The translations under genes were made by a program, and so were the position numbers. Positions 25,916 to 36,500 of a stretch of 64,000 bases of DNA are shown one piece after another. The stretch is taken from contig NC_067226.1 of assembly GCF_019924925.1 (NCBI RefSeq), positions 26,901,501-26,965,500 of the forward strand, in the 5' to 3' direction. Position 1 is the stretch's first letter. Every line of letters begins with the position of its first letter. Below the pieces are notes generated by a model. The model saw only the letters and a program-made list of their open reading frames with translations, was not told where the DNA came from and did not search any database. Source of the stretch: Ctenopharyngodon idella. Taxonomy: Eukaryota; Chordata; Actinopteri; Cypriniformes; Xenocyprididae.

Positions 25916-26641
25916 ATAATACTGTGCATATTTCAAGAAAATTAGCTTTTTTAATCCTGATTGAGACATCTACTAATTTGAAAAAAAAAAAAAAAAAAAG
26001 AGTAATAAATTGTCTTGTGTAGAAAGTGTAATTTTTATCAGTTCATTAAATGGTTGACAGCGACAAGATTCAGCGAAGTTTAATAAGATGCTTTAGATGT
26101 AACACAGAGGTGCTTATGTATTCTTACATTTTAATGAAATGATCTAATCTCTTTACCAGATGGCAACAAATGGTGAAAATATGCAGTGTTTTTTGTGTGT
26201 TTATATACACATTCTCATTTCCAGTATTTATTTGACGCATACAATGATTCCCCGATTCCAAATGTCCACAAACCAGACATGACCTCTTTTTTGGCTGTAC
26301 TTGCTTTAAAGATCTTGTACTGTGGAAATCAAGCTCATAATGACTAAATTAAATCATTTATATAATTTCAGATAATTACTTACATGAGAACAAGACGCAG
26401 GGAGAGAAAGAGAGAGATGGAGAGTGCAGTACATATTCAGAGCACTAGAGAGCACTGTAGACTACATCATCAATCACAGATCGTCATCTCATGGTTTGAA
26501 TATGCCTTCTGCCCTGACTTTCTTTCATTCACTCATTCTTTCGCTCAGCCTAATCCCTTTAATCTACAGTATGAACACAAAAACCTCATGAGTTAATTGA
26601 GTGGATTAGCTTTAAACTTTGACTAACATTTTACACTAAGC

Positions 26642-26966
26642 TTAAAGTCACCATGAAGTTAATTTTTTTTTTTTGAAATTCATGTTTCCTCATAATCTTT
26701 AATTTAAGTAACTTCCCCTCCCACTTGCAGCAACATCTCTTCTCTTTTCTAATGATGTGTTTACTGGCCTAAGGGCGGGACAACCTGTCACTCACATGAC
26801 ACGCGACCAATAGCAAACCACAACCATCCAATCAATTCCTGATGAAAAAAAATCAAGTCCGGCCCTACATTTTTTCTTGTTAGAGGCCGACAGGCCATGT
26901 CACTTAGATATATGTCACAATAGGGAAGAAAAGACTATCGAAACTTCTGTTTCATGCTGACTTTAA
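26642..26966 (+). mobile_element. TTAA-flanked short DNA transposon (AGTCACCATGAA family)
   Basis: TTAA at 26642-26645, then AGTCACCATGAAG. The right end reads TTTCATGCTGACT then TTAA (26963-26966), the inverted counterpart. No coding capacity. A second, inverted copy is at 16858-17099. Confidence 0.75.
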
Positions 26967-27064
26967 TCCATGATGCAATATATGCAAAAAGTGATAAATA
27001 GTTGTATCTTTCTAATATGCTAATTTGGTGCTCAAGATACTATCATTATTATCAATGCTGAAAC

Positions 27065-27128
27065 ATACATTTTTTCAGGATTCTTTGATGAATAGAAAGT
27101 TCAAAAGAACAGCATTTCTTTCTTCCTG
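27065..27128 (-). repeat. Family R fragment, inverted
   Basis: TTTTTCAGGATTCTTTGATG and AAGTTCAAAAGAACAGCAT match the complement of the 5' half of family R. Confidence 0.6.
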
Positions 27129-27437
27129 AAATGCCAAAGCAAAACAAAATCTCTAGAAAGCAGGTAGTACACATTCAGCTACTATGTTGGCTGTATCTCT
27201 CACACACATACTATATATATATATACACTCACGCATGCATCATCTACTATCTCTAAACACAGATTGCCAGCGCAGCTGATCACCGCACGGCTAAATTTAC
27301 TGTTTCTCAGTATAACACTTGATTCTGCTAAAGCCTGTGTCAGTGAGCCAGAGCTGCAGATTTAAATGTGCATCGTCTACACAATTGTTGTGCAATGGCG
27401 TGCAGTGATAAATAACATTAACCACAGTCAGATTATG

Positions 27438-27780
27438 TGTCTGAAACACACACACACACACACATTTAAAATCATGCCGGTCCATTTTTATTTGTTACAT
27501 TCACATATCCAAAGGTTAAGCTATGGTTCCTGGGTTCTTTTGGATCAGTTTGTGTTCAATCTGTACCCTCCTTTCAGAGATGACACACACACACATAAGA
27601 ACACATTCTCCTTTCCCTTGACAAAGCCTTAAATGGCATTTGAACGTGTTTGCAGGGAGAGAGAAAGAGAGATGTCTCCTGGGTTGCCTAGCAGACTTAC
27701 TAACTCAAAAATAAACCGAGCCACACTGGCTTGCTTAGATATGACTGGAGAACAAACACACACACACACACACACACACT
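27438..27780. repeat. Two (CA)n microsatellites
   Basis: CA runs at about 27445-27463 and about 27755-27779; ordinary sequence lies between them. Confidence 0.85.
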
Positions 27781-27829
27781 AGCTCAACACTAGCAGGCTG
27801 CTAAAACAAAAACTTAGCCTTTCATAACA

Positions 27830-28680
27830 AGTGCCATGGTATTACCATAAAATATACCACGTAAATACCATGGTTTTTGGAAATACCTAACAGTAAAATG
27901 GAAACAGAATAGTAATTGTTCAGTGTCATGACGTGTATCAACGTACCATGGTATTACCATCACTGAACCATGGTATAACCACAGTACTATTTTGTAAGAG
28001 AAATATACACAGATTTACTGCTGATTTATCTTGAGCATCTGCATATAGCCATATAAGGCAAAGACTTCCTTGACACAAGGGATGCACAATACAGTGTATT
28101 GTTATCAACCGACATTAGATGTTTTCAGTTGATCAGTATAATCAATATTAGAGATGTTGGCCAATATTTAATTGTGCATTTACATTATTTTTTACATTCG
28201 ATTAGCTTTGTCATCATCAAACGGCAAAGTTAATCTTTAAAAACTAATAATTTAATACCTGTGAAATGTAATCTTCAGGATTTCTCAAGATTTAGACAAA
28301 ATAATACAGATATAATATAATAAAATGATGATAAAATGGTATCAGGCACAAATGTAATATTGGTGCATGCTAACTTTTATGCAATAGTACAGAAATTGAC
28401 TAAGTTTTAATCTAAAAAACATTAACAATTTACCAGTTTTTTAGACATGGCATCATAACAATAAACTTATAGTACCAAAAACTACCACAAAAATCGAATG
28501 AATTTCTGTATTATAACACATATTAAAGTCCAATGGTACTGTATTACTATCAGATACTATAACACAGAACCATGCCACTGCCACAGTACTTTTTTTTTAC
28601 CATGATTTCTCAGGACATGTATCATGGTAATACCTTATGTGTTTGGACATGTACATATATCATGGTATTTTTTGAAGATC
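27830..28680. repeat. Cluster of CCATGGTA-like palindromic words
   Basis: ACCATGGTATTACCAT, ACCATGGTTT, ACCATGGTATAACCA and ATCATGGTAATACC recur across about 850 bp, ending roughly 150 bp before the donor of nav2 exon 1. It resembles the cluster at 13865-14215. Confidence 0.6.
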
Positions 28681-28833
28681 CATAGAAAATAGTAGTAATG
28701 ATATTTAGTAATTTGAATTACAATTACATATATATATATACACACAAATATAAATGTAATGCATATAAAATCGCTTTACTGCAAGAAAGTAAAAAAGACC
28801 CTAAAAACCTCACACCATTCACATCATTCTAAC

Positions 28834-29043
28834 CTGTGTGTCCTCTTCACTATCAGCAGGATGGTAGTTTTTTCCCGGCGCCCAGCCACTCCCGAGGTGG
28901 AGGTGAGCGCTGCTCTGCGGGGGACTGGTGAAGCAGGGCCGGGGGGCCACAGCCCGGGTGGGCACCTGAGGGATGGGGAGGGCGCTGTGGATCGGCTTTG
29001 GCAGTCCAGACTTCATGTTAGTGACCACCAGGATAGCAGGCAT
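28834..29043 (-). CDS. nav2: nav2 (neuron navigator 2), first coding exon
   Basis: This exon encodes the N-terminus of neuron navigator 2, a large microtubule-associated protein (CH domain, coiled coils, C-terminal AAA+ domain) involved in neurite outgrowth and responsive to retinoic acid in vertebrates (family knowledge). On the minus strand it opens with MPAILVVTNMKSGLPKP, very close to the NAV2 start MPAILVASKMKSGLPKP; NAV3 starts differently (MPVLGVASK), so the paralogue call is nav2. It is 70 codons long and ends ...SEEDTQ at a CAG|GTTAGA donor. This is phase 0 and fits the next exon at 1598-1715, giving EDTQ|IYTDW against DTQIYTDW in human NAV2. The ATG has A at -3. The frame stays open upstream for about 28 codons without another ATG, so 29043 is the best start. 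The donor (GTTAGA) is weaker than consensus. Residues 35-66 (Pro/Ser/His-rich) diverge from the mammalian protein. Confidence 0.93.
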
Positions 29044-29436
29044 TTTCCCCTGGACCCAGAACCAGTCCAATGTATCTTGCCACGCACTGTAGCATCCAGC
29101 GTGCTTCAAATAAATCCTTATTCCCAATACAGTCTGAATGACCTTATTATGGACTTACTCTTCAAAAAAAAAAAAAAAAAAAAAACCCGAAGCGATCCAC
29201 CTGTATGTTGACAAGTCCGAGATGCCTTTCAAAAGCAAATATGAATCAGTTCAGCTCTCGATTCAATTTTATCCCAGGTGTTCCTGAAGTAGCACAGAAA
29301 ATCCATAGCAGGAAAAATCACAGTATCATGGAAAGGGCAGGAATATAGAAGAGCAGCTAACGTATGACAGCAGCCCACTCGCAGCGAATGGTGCTCAGCT
29401 GGTGACTGCAGGGATTTGAATTCACTTGTCCATGAT
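29044..29436 (-). promoter_or_regulatory. nav2 5' leader and proximal upstream region (start site not located)
   Basis: Sequence immediately upstream of the nav2 ATG. On the minus strand it contains a T tract of about 21 bases (29164-29184 as A on the plus strand) followed closely by an AG. This could be a splice acceptor for a leader exon or only a poly(A/T) run. No clear TATA box or initiator can be assigned. The transcription start cannot be placed from sequence alone. Confidence 0.4.
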
Positions 29437-29574
29437 CTCTCTCTCTCTCTCTCTCTCTCGTTTTAAACTCGCAAGCAGGTGTGGCTTTAAGACGGCAGCA
29501 GTAACTAGTGGCTCATGCCTGTCACCAGTGTATAAGCACTAGTTTTCTCTCAGCTGTGTGGTGTACACTCCCAT

Positions 29575-29614
<40 letters not shown>

Positions 29615-29796
29615 CTCCCATCTAAGACGTCACAGCAAATGAGCGGTATGAAGCAGCAGAGGCTGGATATGATTAGCTTGTGTGTGTGTGTGTGTGTTGA
29701 GCATGGAAGGAACTATGCATGTCTTACATGTGCGAATACTGTAGATTAGAATTGACAGCTTGTGTGTGTAACTCTCTCTGCTTTGTGTGTGTGTGT

Positions 29797-29822
<26 letters not shown>
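29437..29822. repeat. Cluster of four dinucleotide microsatellites upstream of nav2
   Basis: Within 390 bp there are (CT)n at about 29437-29459, (CA)n at about 29577-29611, (TG)n at about 29678-29698 and a compound (GT)n(GA)n at about 29783-29822. All are near-perfect. They sit 0.4-0.8 kb upstream of the nav2 start codon. Confidence 0.9.
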
Positions 29823-29827
<5 letters not shown>

Positions 29828-30243
29828 TGTTCTCCATGTTGTGGGCTTTCCTCCAGGCACTCTGCACGCAGTAGAAGTCAAATGAGGCGAAGGTTACTTG
29901 CAGGGATTAGTAGATCTCATATTTCTGTGTTTTTTATTCATTATTACTTCCTCATAGACATTAATCACTGCAGAGATCCACCTCTCTTTCTCTATCTTTG
30001 TTTTTAATGCATTTTAGAATGATAAAGTAGTTTAGAGAGACATTGAAAGACCATAAATCCTGCATATAAGAGGTTTTCATTTGCATTTCTTCATTTTAAC
30101 AGACACTTTTATCCCAAGCAACTCACACATGTGGATAATACAAGCACACGTGATTATTCAGAAAACAGTACAAGTTGAGCTGCTGTATGAAATGGGAGCC
30201 AAAGCTATGGAATACAATTTGGTTACTGCTGAACCGTCTGTTA

Positions 30244-30532
30244 ATCAAAGAACCCTGAAAAAAAATGTATCACATTTTCCACAGAAATAGTAAACACAAC
30301 CGTTTTCAGTGCTGTTGATCATAAGAAATGTTTCTTGAGCACCAAAGTAGCATATTGTAATGATTTCTGATGTGACACTGAAGACTGGAGTAACGATGCT
30401 GAAAATCAACAAGAATAAATTGCATATTAAAATATATTTAAATAGAAAAAAAACAGTTATTTGAAATTGTAATAATATTTCACAATATTATAGTTTTACT
30501 GTATTTTTGATCAAATAAACGCAGCCTTAATA
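30244..30532 (+). repeat. Interspersed repeat, family R
   Basis: Contains TGACACTGAAGACTGGAGTA and TTTTTGATCAAATAAACGCA. Small deletions compared with the copy at 4484-4970. Confidence 0.8.
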
Positions 30533-30911
30533 ATGAAGTATTCATTCAATTCCCAGAGCTTGCACCTGACCTAGGCTTTCTCACTTAGCCCAAGGCAATA
30601 TGTTAATAAAAAGGCAAGCTCCGCCCCTTTATTAACATTTGGTTAATATATACATTATAGGGTCTGACTCAGAGCAGTATTGTAGTAGTTGTGAGCTTTG
30701 CTTTTAAAAACATAAAAGACAGAATGACACCGCCTGGTTGAAAACACTAGTTGTATATGCATTAACTAAACTCTATATGCATCAACCAATTGCAATGCAA
30801 TACTCAACTAATGTCCACCTAATGACTTTTGGATCAATATCCCACCATCTGTAGCCTATATCATGACATTTTATGATCTTAGGGCTGTTGGCGGGTGAGT
30901 AAGAGAGGCAA

Positions 30912-31161
30912 TTAAAGGATAGTTCACCTAAAAAAAAAAAAAGGAAAATACTGTCATAATTTTACTCCTTCTCATGTTCCAAAAAAGTTGAAAACGTATT
31001 TTTTGTCCAAATAATGACAGTCAATGGGGTCCAATGCTGCCTCCTGCCTTTTGGATCCCATAAAATTTTACTGAATAGACAAGAATGGTTAAAATGTTCT
31101 TTAAAATATCTTCTATTATGGAAAAACATTCATCTCATTTTTGGGTGAACTATCCCTTTGA
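30912..31161. repeat. TTAA-type inverted-repeat element
   Basis: The left end is TTAAAGGATAGTTCACCT; the right end is TTGGGTGAACTATCCCTTTG, with the terminal TTAA mutated. About 250 bp, no coding capacity. Confidence 0.75.
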
Positions 31162-32075
31162 CTCAACAATTCTGGGGCCAAAAGTCTAAACCTGATCTCA
31201 AATTATATAATCATCACTAATTATACATCTTAGCATATTTAATTTGATTTCCCAGACTTCCCATCATCGACAAACCTATAGTTATTTGCCACCACACCCA
31301 TATACAAACAGTTGCATTTCAGGAAACTATGACCAAAGACAATGGATGCTACCCAAGAATGACAACATAGATGTCAGTTTTAACGTACTGACATAGTCCA
31401 ATTCAACTCAACATTTCAAATTCAGGTTAATGGATTGGTTGAGAAGCTCGCTCATAATCACACTGACAGAGTTCAGTCATTTGTGAAATGAAAGGGACTG
31501 AAGTAATGAGAAGATTTGGGGTCTCAAGAGTCTTGAAGTATTCCCAGATCAACACACGGTGTGCCTCCTAAAGCCAAAACGCACATAATCCTGTTACCCA
31601 TAATGCAAATCTGTGTGTGTTTTTCATCTCTCTGTGTATGCAATTATACAAATTTGAATACATAATCTTCCTAGGTGTATGAAATGCAAAGAGAAGTGCA
31701 ACTAGAAGAACAAAAGGCAAAACGTAGATCTGATTAGCTAAATAACTGAGATCAAAACGTAGAATAATCTTCCATTGGTGATTGGTGTTCTCATTTGAAG
31801 GCCATATTTTTGAGTCATTGCCAAGGCAACCTCTGTTATCATTCTGCTAGAAAACTCAAGAGCAAATCACTGTTATTTTACCACATCTGTCAGTGGGGCA
31901 CAAGAATAATATCAATAATTCCTGACACAGTCACGACAGCTCCATTAAGGTTTATGGTGAAAATTGTGTAATTAAAGTCTGATTGATGGCTTTTATCTTC
32001 AAATGTATATTAAAGGGGACCTGTTATGCCCTTTTACTACTAGAATAGAATGTTCAGAAAACACCTTATTTTCTA

Positions 32076-33624
32076 CACTGTGTTCCAAATTATTATGCAA
32101 GTTACATATCGGTAAGATTTCAGTACAATAAACATTCAGATTTTAGTGTTTGTTTGTTTTATTTTCCATATCTTTTTAGCTAACTGGTATCAATCTCAGA
32201 CAGGTTTGTTGAGTAGTTTGCCAGGTCTATGGAAACCCTACTTAAAGAGATTGTTCCACATTATTAAGCAAGTCACAGTTCGCATTCAATATGGTGAGGA
32301 AGAAAAATCTTACTGAAGATGAAAAGCATGAAATAGCGCAATGTTATGCAAAAGGCATGAAAACAACTAATATTGTGTGAAAACTGAATGATTATCAAAC
32401 TATCATAAGATTTGTGTGTAATTTGCAGCACAAGATAACTCTGTCAGATAAAGGCTTATTAATAAAAGTTTCTGTCAAAAAAAATTAATTGTATTAAAAG
32501 GGCAGCTATAAAAAAGCCACTGTTGAGCAGGAAGCTGCTGGTGTCTGTGGAGTCTCAAGAAGCTCTCCATGCAGGCTGGCAGTTCTGTATAAAGTTGCAT
32601 TTCAGCCACTCCTAACCAAAAGCTCACAAAGAGAATCATTTACAGTGGGTTTAGAAATACATGAAGACTCATTTTTAAATAGTTTTATTCACTGACGAAT
32701 GCCGTACTACAATGGATGGTCTAAATGGATGGATTTCTGGATGGTTGGTGAATGGCCACCACGTTCCAACAAGACTGTGACGTCAACAGGGAGCTGGCGG
32801 GTGATGATTTGGGCTGGAATACTGGGAAGTGAGATGGAAGGTCCCTTTAGCGTCTCTGAGGGTGTCAAAATGACTTCTGCAACATATGTGGAGTTCATAA
32901 CTGACCATTTTCTGCTATGGTATAAAAAAGAAGGATAGTGCCTTCTGAAATACAATGCACTATGCACTATCCCATGCTGCAAAAAAACACCACAGCAATT
33001 GAAAATGTATTTCTACACCCACTGTAAATGTTTCTCTTTGTGAGGTTTGGTTAGTGGTGGCTAAAATGCAATTTTACACATAACTGCCAGCCTGCATGGA
33101 GAGCTTCTTGAGACTCCAGAGACACTAGCAGCTTCAAATACCTGTTTGCTGCTCAACACTGGCTTTTTTTTTTTATAGCTGCCCTTTTAATACAAATCAT
33201 TTTTTTGACAGGAACTTTCATTAATAAGCCTTTATCTGAACGAGTTCTCTTGTGCTGTAAATTACTCACAAATTTAATGATAGTTCGATAATCTCCATTC
33301 AGTTTTCACACAATATTAGTTGTTTTCATGCCTTTTGCATAGCATTGCGCTATTTCATGCTTTTCATCTTCAGTAAGATCTTTCTTCCTCCCCATATTGC
33401 ATGAGAACTGTGACTTGCTTAATAATGTGGAACAACCTCTTTAAGTAGGGTTTCCATAGACCTGGCAAACTACTCAACAAACCTGTCTGAGATTGATACC
33501 AGCTATCTAAAAAGATATGGAAAATAAAACAAACAAACACTTTCTTTGAAAAAGTTAAATCTGAATGTTTATTGTTCTTAAATCTTACTGATATGTAACT
33601 TGCATAATAATTTTGAACACAGTG
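32076..33624. mobile_element. Fold-back Tc1/mariner element with arms of about 0.6 kb
   Basis: The ends CACTGTGTTCCAAATTATTA and the complement of TAATAATTTTGAACACAGTG are flanked by TA on both sides (32074-32075 and 33625-33626). The inverted similarity is not confined to short termini. The left arm 32076-32662 and right arm 33005-33624 are inverted copies over nearly their full length. Each contains the start of a mariner-type transposase (helix-turn-helix region with LTEDEKHEIAQCYAKG). The unique centre of about 340 bp carries only a broken catalytic segment. A normal mariner has short terminal repeats, so this copy has replaced its original right half with an inverted left half. Confidence 0.8.
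32690..32938 (+). pseudogene. Broken Tc1/mariner transposase, catalytic-core fragment
   Basis: A TDECRTTMDG-like string near 32692 holds the first catalytic aspartate. After a frame change come VMIWAGILGSEMEGP and ATYVEFITDHFLLWYKK (about 32802-32935), typical of this transposase family. A stop and frame shifts break it, and the later DDE residues are not recognisable before the right arm begins at 33005. It cannot encode active transposase. Confidence 0.75.
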
Positions 33625-33884
33625 TAGTTTACATGACATGTGGACATAAATCCTTATCTGGAGCAAAATAAGCAAGATGACATTCAGTACAATCTATATC
33701 TTTCAATATACACAAAATTTAAATGACATCTTTTAGTTTGTCAGCAGATTTAAAGCGCCATTTTAGAAGAGTGCGCATGTGCATACGAACGCTAGTATGT
33801 AAGAACGAGCCTATAATTGAATCTGGAAATAAAGCAAAATAACTGAGAAAAAAGAGAATTAATCCTCAGATGCCATGTCCATAA

Positions 33885-34178
33885 TGTAACAAGGTTTAAA
33901 GTCTCAGGGAAGGAGGAGGCGGGAACAGGTAAACATTCAACGTAACTTTTAATCATAAAATAAACAAACAACAAAACAAAAGTAAAGCGGCAGCCCCTCG
34001 GAAGACTGTCGCATATAAACATAATAACAAAGTCCAGGCCAGGTCCTCTCACATCCTTCACTGTCGTTACTCCAATTTTATCCTTCCGAGCTCCTCCGTG
34101 GGACTCGAGGCTCATTAGCACTCGCGTCAACATCCTCGCTCTGTTCCCAAGGCTCTCGGCCCCGCCCGGCTTGCCACA
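33885..34178 (-). mobile_element. Solo LTR with 5-bp target duplication
   Basis: On the minus strand it runs from TGTGGCAAGCC to CCTTGTTACA, with TG...CA termini and 294 bp. The flanks are TTATG on both sides (33880-33884 and 34179-34183, read on the minus strand). Shared segments with the LTRs at 37790-38960 include GGAGGAGCTC, ACGACAGTGAAGGA, GAGAGGACC and GTTCCCGCCTCCT. No primer-binding site or interior follows, so it is a solo LTR left by recombination. Confidence 0.88.
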
Positions 34179-35577
34179 CATAATTCATAACAAAAATCTG
34201 GCATTAATTCAGTCTCAAACTAATTCATTAAAAGAAGTTATTATCCACCATCTGAGTGACATCATTAACCAACATGGTTAAGCGACAAATTTACGACAAT
34301 AGAGTATCGGAAAACAGTTGTGATTAACTAGTTGATTTCTTCAACCATGCATCATACTATGGCAGATAAGCAGCGAGTTATGTCTTTGTATGGGAAACTC
34401 ACCTGTTTAGTTCCTGTCTCTATGAAGCCCCTCCTTCTGAAAAGCGCAATCTGCTCTGATTGGTCGGCTGGACCAGTGTGTTCAAGTGCGTTTCGGAAGT
34501 AATGTAATCGGTGTATGGCCGAACACCATGTAACAATGACTAAACATGTCCCTTTAGGGGCTCCATAGAATGCATTATTCATTTTCCGTGCCTTTCTGAA
34601 TAAGGTATTTGGCTTTGGGCAAACCCCTAATGGCAACACCACACTTCTAACACAACTTAAGGCCTGCGTATGCCTTGGCCGGGAATTATTTAAATGAGGA
34701 ATATTGTGACGTGTTCACTCCCGGAAGAAAACTCAAGACTACAGTGGAGGCACTTCAGGGAGTTCAGAAACAGTGACACTGATATAGAGAAGAACTCCCT
34801 TTAGAGTGACTTTGTAGACCGTTTCATGCTTAAAAAGCAACATTTCACACTAAGTTGAACTTGAAAATGTAAAAAAAGCATAATAGGTCCTCTTTAAAAC
34901 AGTTGCAGGTGTGTAATATCATGGGTTGGCTGACTAGAGTCTGTTGAGACCAGAATGAAGCACACACACATATACACATACACACTTCATCATGAGAGCA
35001 ACCTTTGCTTTGGCTTTGTAGTTACAGATTGACATTTTCAGTCCAATCTATTTTTGAACCTTGAAAACCACTTGAGACTATACCAAACCCTGGAGATCTG
35101 CAGCATTTTAATTACAATAAAAGCCTCAAGCTAATCAAGCACATGACATTCCGGACATTCCCTAAGAAAAAAAGAAAAAAGAAAAAAAAACACTAAAGAG
35201 TAAGCCAAAATAAACATACTATTTCATATCTTAAGGTTATTTCATGTTTGACCAAATGATCCTTTGTAGTTTAATTCATATATTCAATGACTCAAATTAG
35301 ACTGAGAAGTAACCACTTCTTTTAATGACATAACACCCATCTGTGCTACTTTCATACATTATACATTTATTTTTTAATTTAAAAAGTGTAATCATAACTT
35401 GTTTTAAAACTAGAAAAAAAACAATAAAATAAAAAATAATGATGAGAATAAAAACAGGATATTTTTTTTTCAGACCCCACTCATAATAAAATCTTCCTGG
35501 TGTGCAAAAAAGTCTCATATTTTATATGTGAATCTATCCCAAAAATTCAAGTACAACCTCGTACAGCAAAGAACAAC

Positions 35578-35908
35578 TAAAATATAACTTTACAATAAGG
35601 TTCATTAGTTAACTACATTAGTTAACATTAACTAATTATGAACTGCACTTATACAGCGTTTATTAATCTTTGTTAATGTTAATTTTAACATTTACTAATA
35701 CATTATTAAAAAATAAAGAGTTTTATTTGTTAACATTAGTTAAATGTACTGTGAACTAACATGAACAAATTCTGAACAGCTGGATTTTTATTAACTAACA
35801 TTAACAAAGATTAGTAAATACAGTAACAAATGTATTGCTCATGGTTAGTTCATGTTAGTTAATACATTAACAAATGTTAACAAATGAACCTTTTTGTAAA
35901 GTGTTACC
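35578..35908. repeat. Palindromic short transposon (CTTTACAATAAGGTTCATTAG ends)
   Basis: The left end CTTTACAATAAGGTTCATTA and right end AATGAACCTTTTTGTAAAG are inverted counterparts, and the whole interior is a loose palindrome of TTAGTTAACATTAAC words. No coding capacity. A fragment lies at 52985-53135. Confidence 0.75.
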
Positions 35909-35999
35909 AATAATAGCAAATATTGGTTGATTCATTATTCACATGCCTAAAAAAAAAAAAAATCTCACTACATTAAAGCCATGAAAAAGGAATAGATTT

Positions 36000-36500
36000 G
36001 GAAAAGATCATGTGACCACAGCTCGTTGCTCTAATGAAGCATGTATTATTAACTCATAATTAGCTTCCATTTGCCTCCTGCGCTCTGTCTTCTCCACCCT
36101 ACACTGCAAAATGACTATTTTAATATAATCCACATCTTAATGTCCCTGTATTACAATCAGAATTTTAATTTTATACACACTAATGCTCCCATACTTTATT
36201 ATTAAGATGCTAATAAGCATTCATTATGATTAGTGATGCTTCTTCAACCGTGATGATGTTCTGAGATCTCAACTAATGTTTCCTCATAAGACATGGCATC
36301 ATTTAGCTAGGCATAAGGGAACTTAAAACTCTGAAGCCCTCAAAATAATCAGCTTTAAAATGCGTTGAAAGAAAAATGTAGCCGTGGTTGTTGTAGCTAC
36401 AGCGAACAGACGCAACACGACCATGTTAAATCAGTAATGAGCCGTGAGGCACTTAACTACTGATCAAACATTTCCATCTGCTACCATTAATGTTTACTAC
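36000..36500. other. Repeat-free stretch, candidate conserved non-coding element
   Basis: There is no repeat signature. Homeodomain-type words (CATAATTAGC, ATTATGATTAGTGATG) cluster at about 36045-36240. No coding frame of note. Conservation is untested. Confidence 0.25.

Larger units (their letters stand above)
1716..28833 (-). other. nav2 intron between the first coding exon and the CH exon
   Basis: This intron of about 27.1 kb is bounded by the donor at 28833 and the acceptor at 1716. Its repeats are listed separately. Stretches where I see neither a gene nor a named repeat include 1716-3250, 3620-4480, 4970-6420, 7314-8960, 9725-11100, 11870-12700, 14640-16850, 17800-21940 and 24726-25630, apart from microsatellites and AT-rich tracts. 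Short open frames in these stretches have no recognisable domains. Confidence 0.9.
32010..34896. mobile_element. TTAA-flanked transposon interrupted by a mariner and a solo LTR
   Basis: The left end TTAAAGGGGACCTGTTATGC at 32010 and right end GCATAATAGGTCCTCTTTAA ending at 34896 are inverted counterparts. With the two insertions (32076-33624 and 33885-34178) removed, about 1 kb of the host element remains. Internal words such as CTCTGATTGGTC and CTGGACCAGTGTGTT also occur, inverted, at 9365-9723. No transposase is recognised in the remnant. Confidence 0.7.

Noticed and set aside
28819..29127. A longer nav2 first exon starting at 29127.
   Set aside because: The codon there is TTG, not ATG, and vertebrate NAV2 starts at MPAILV, which corresponds to 29043.
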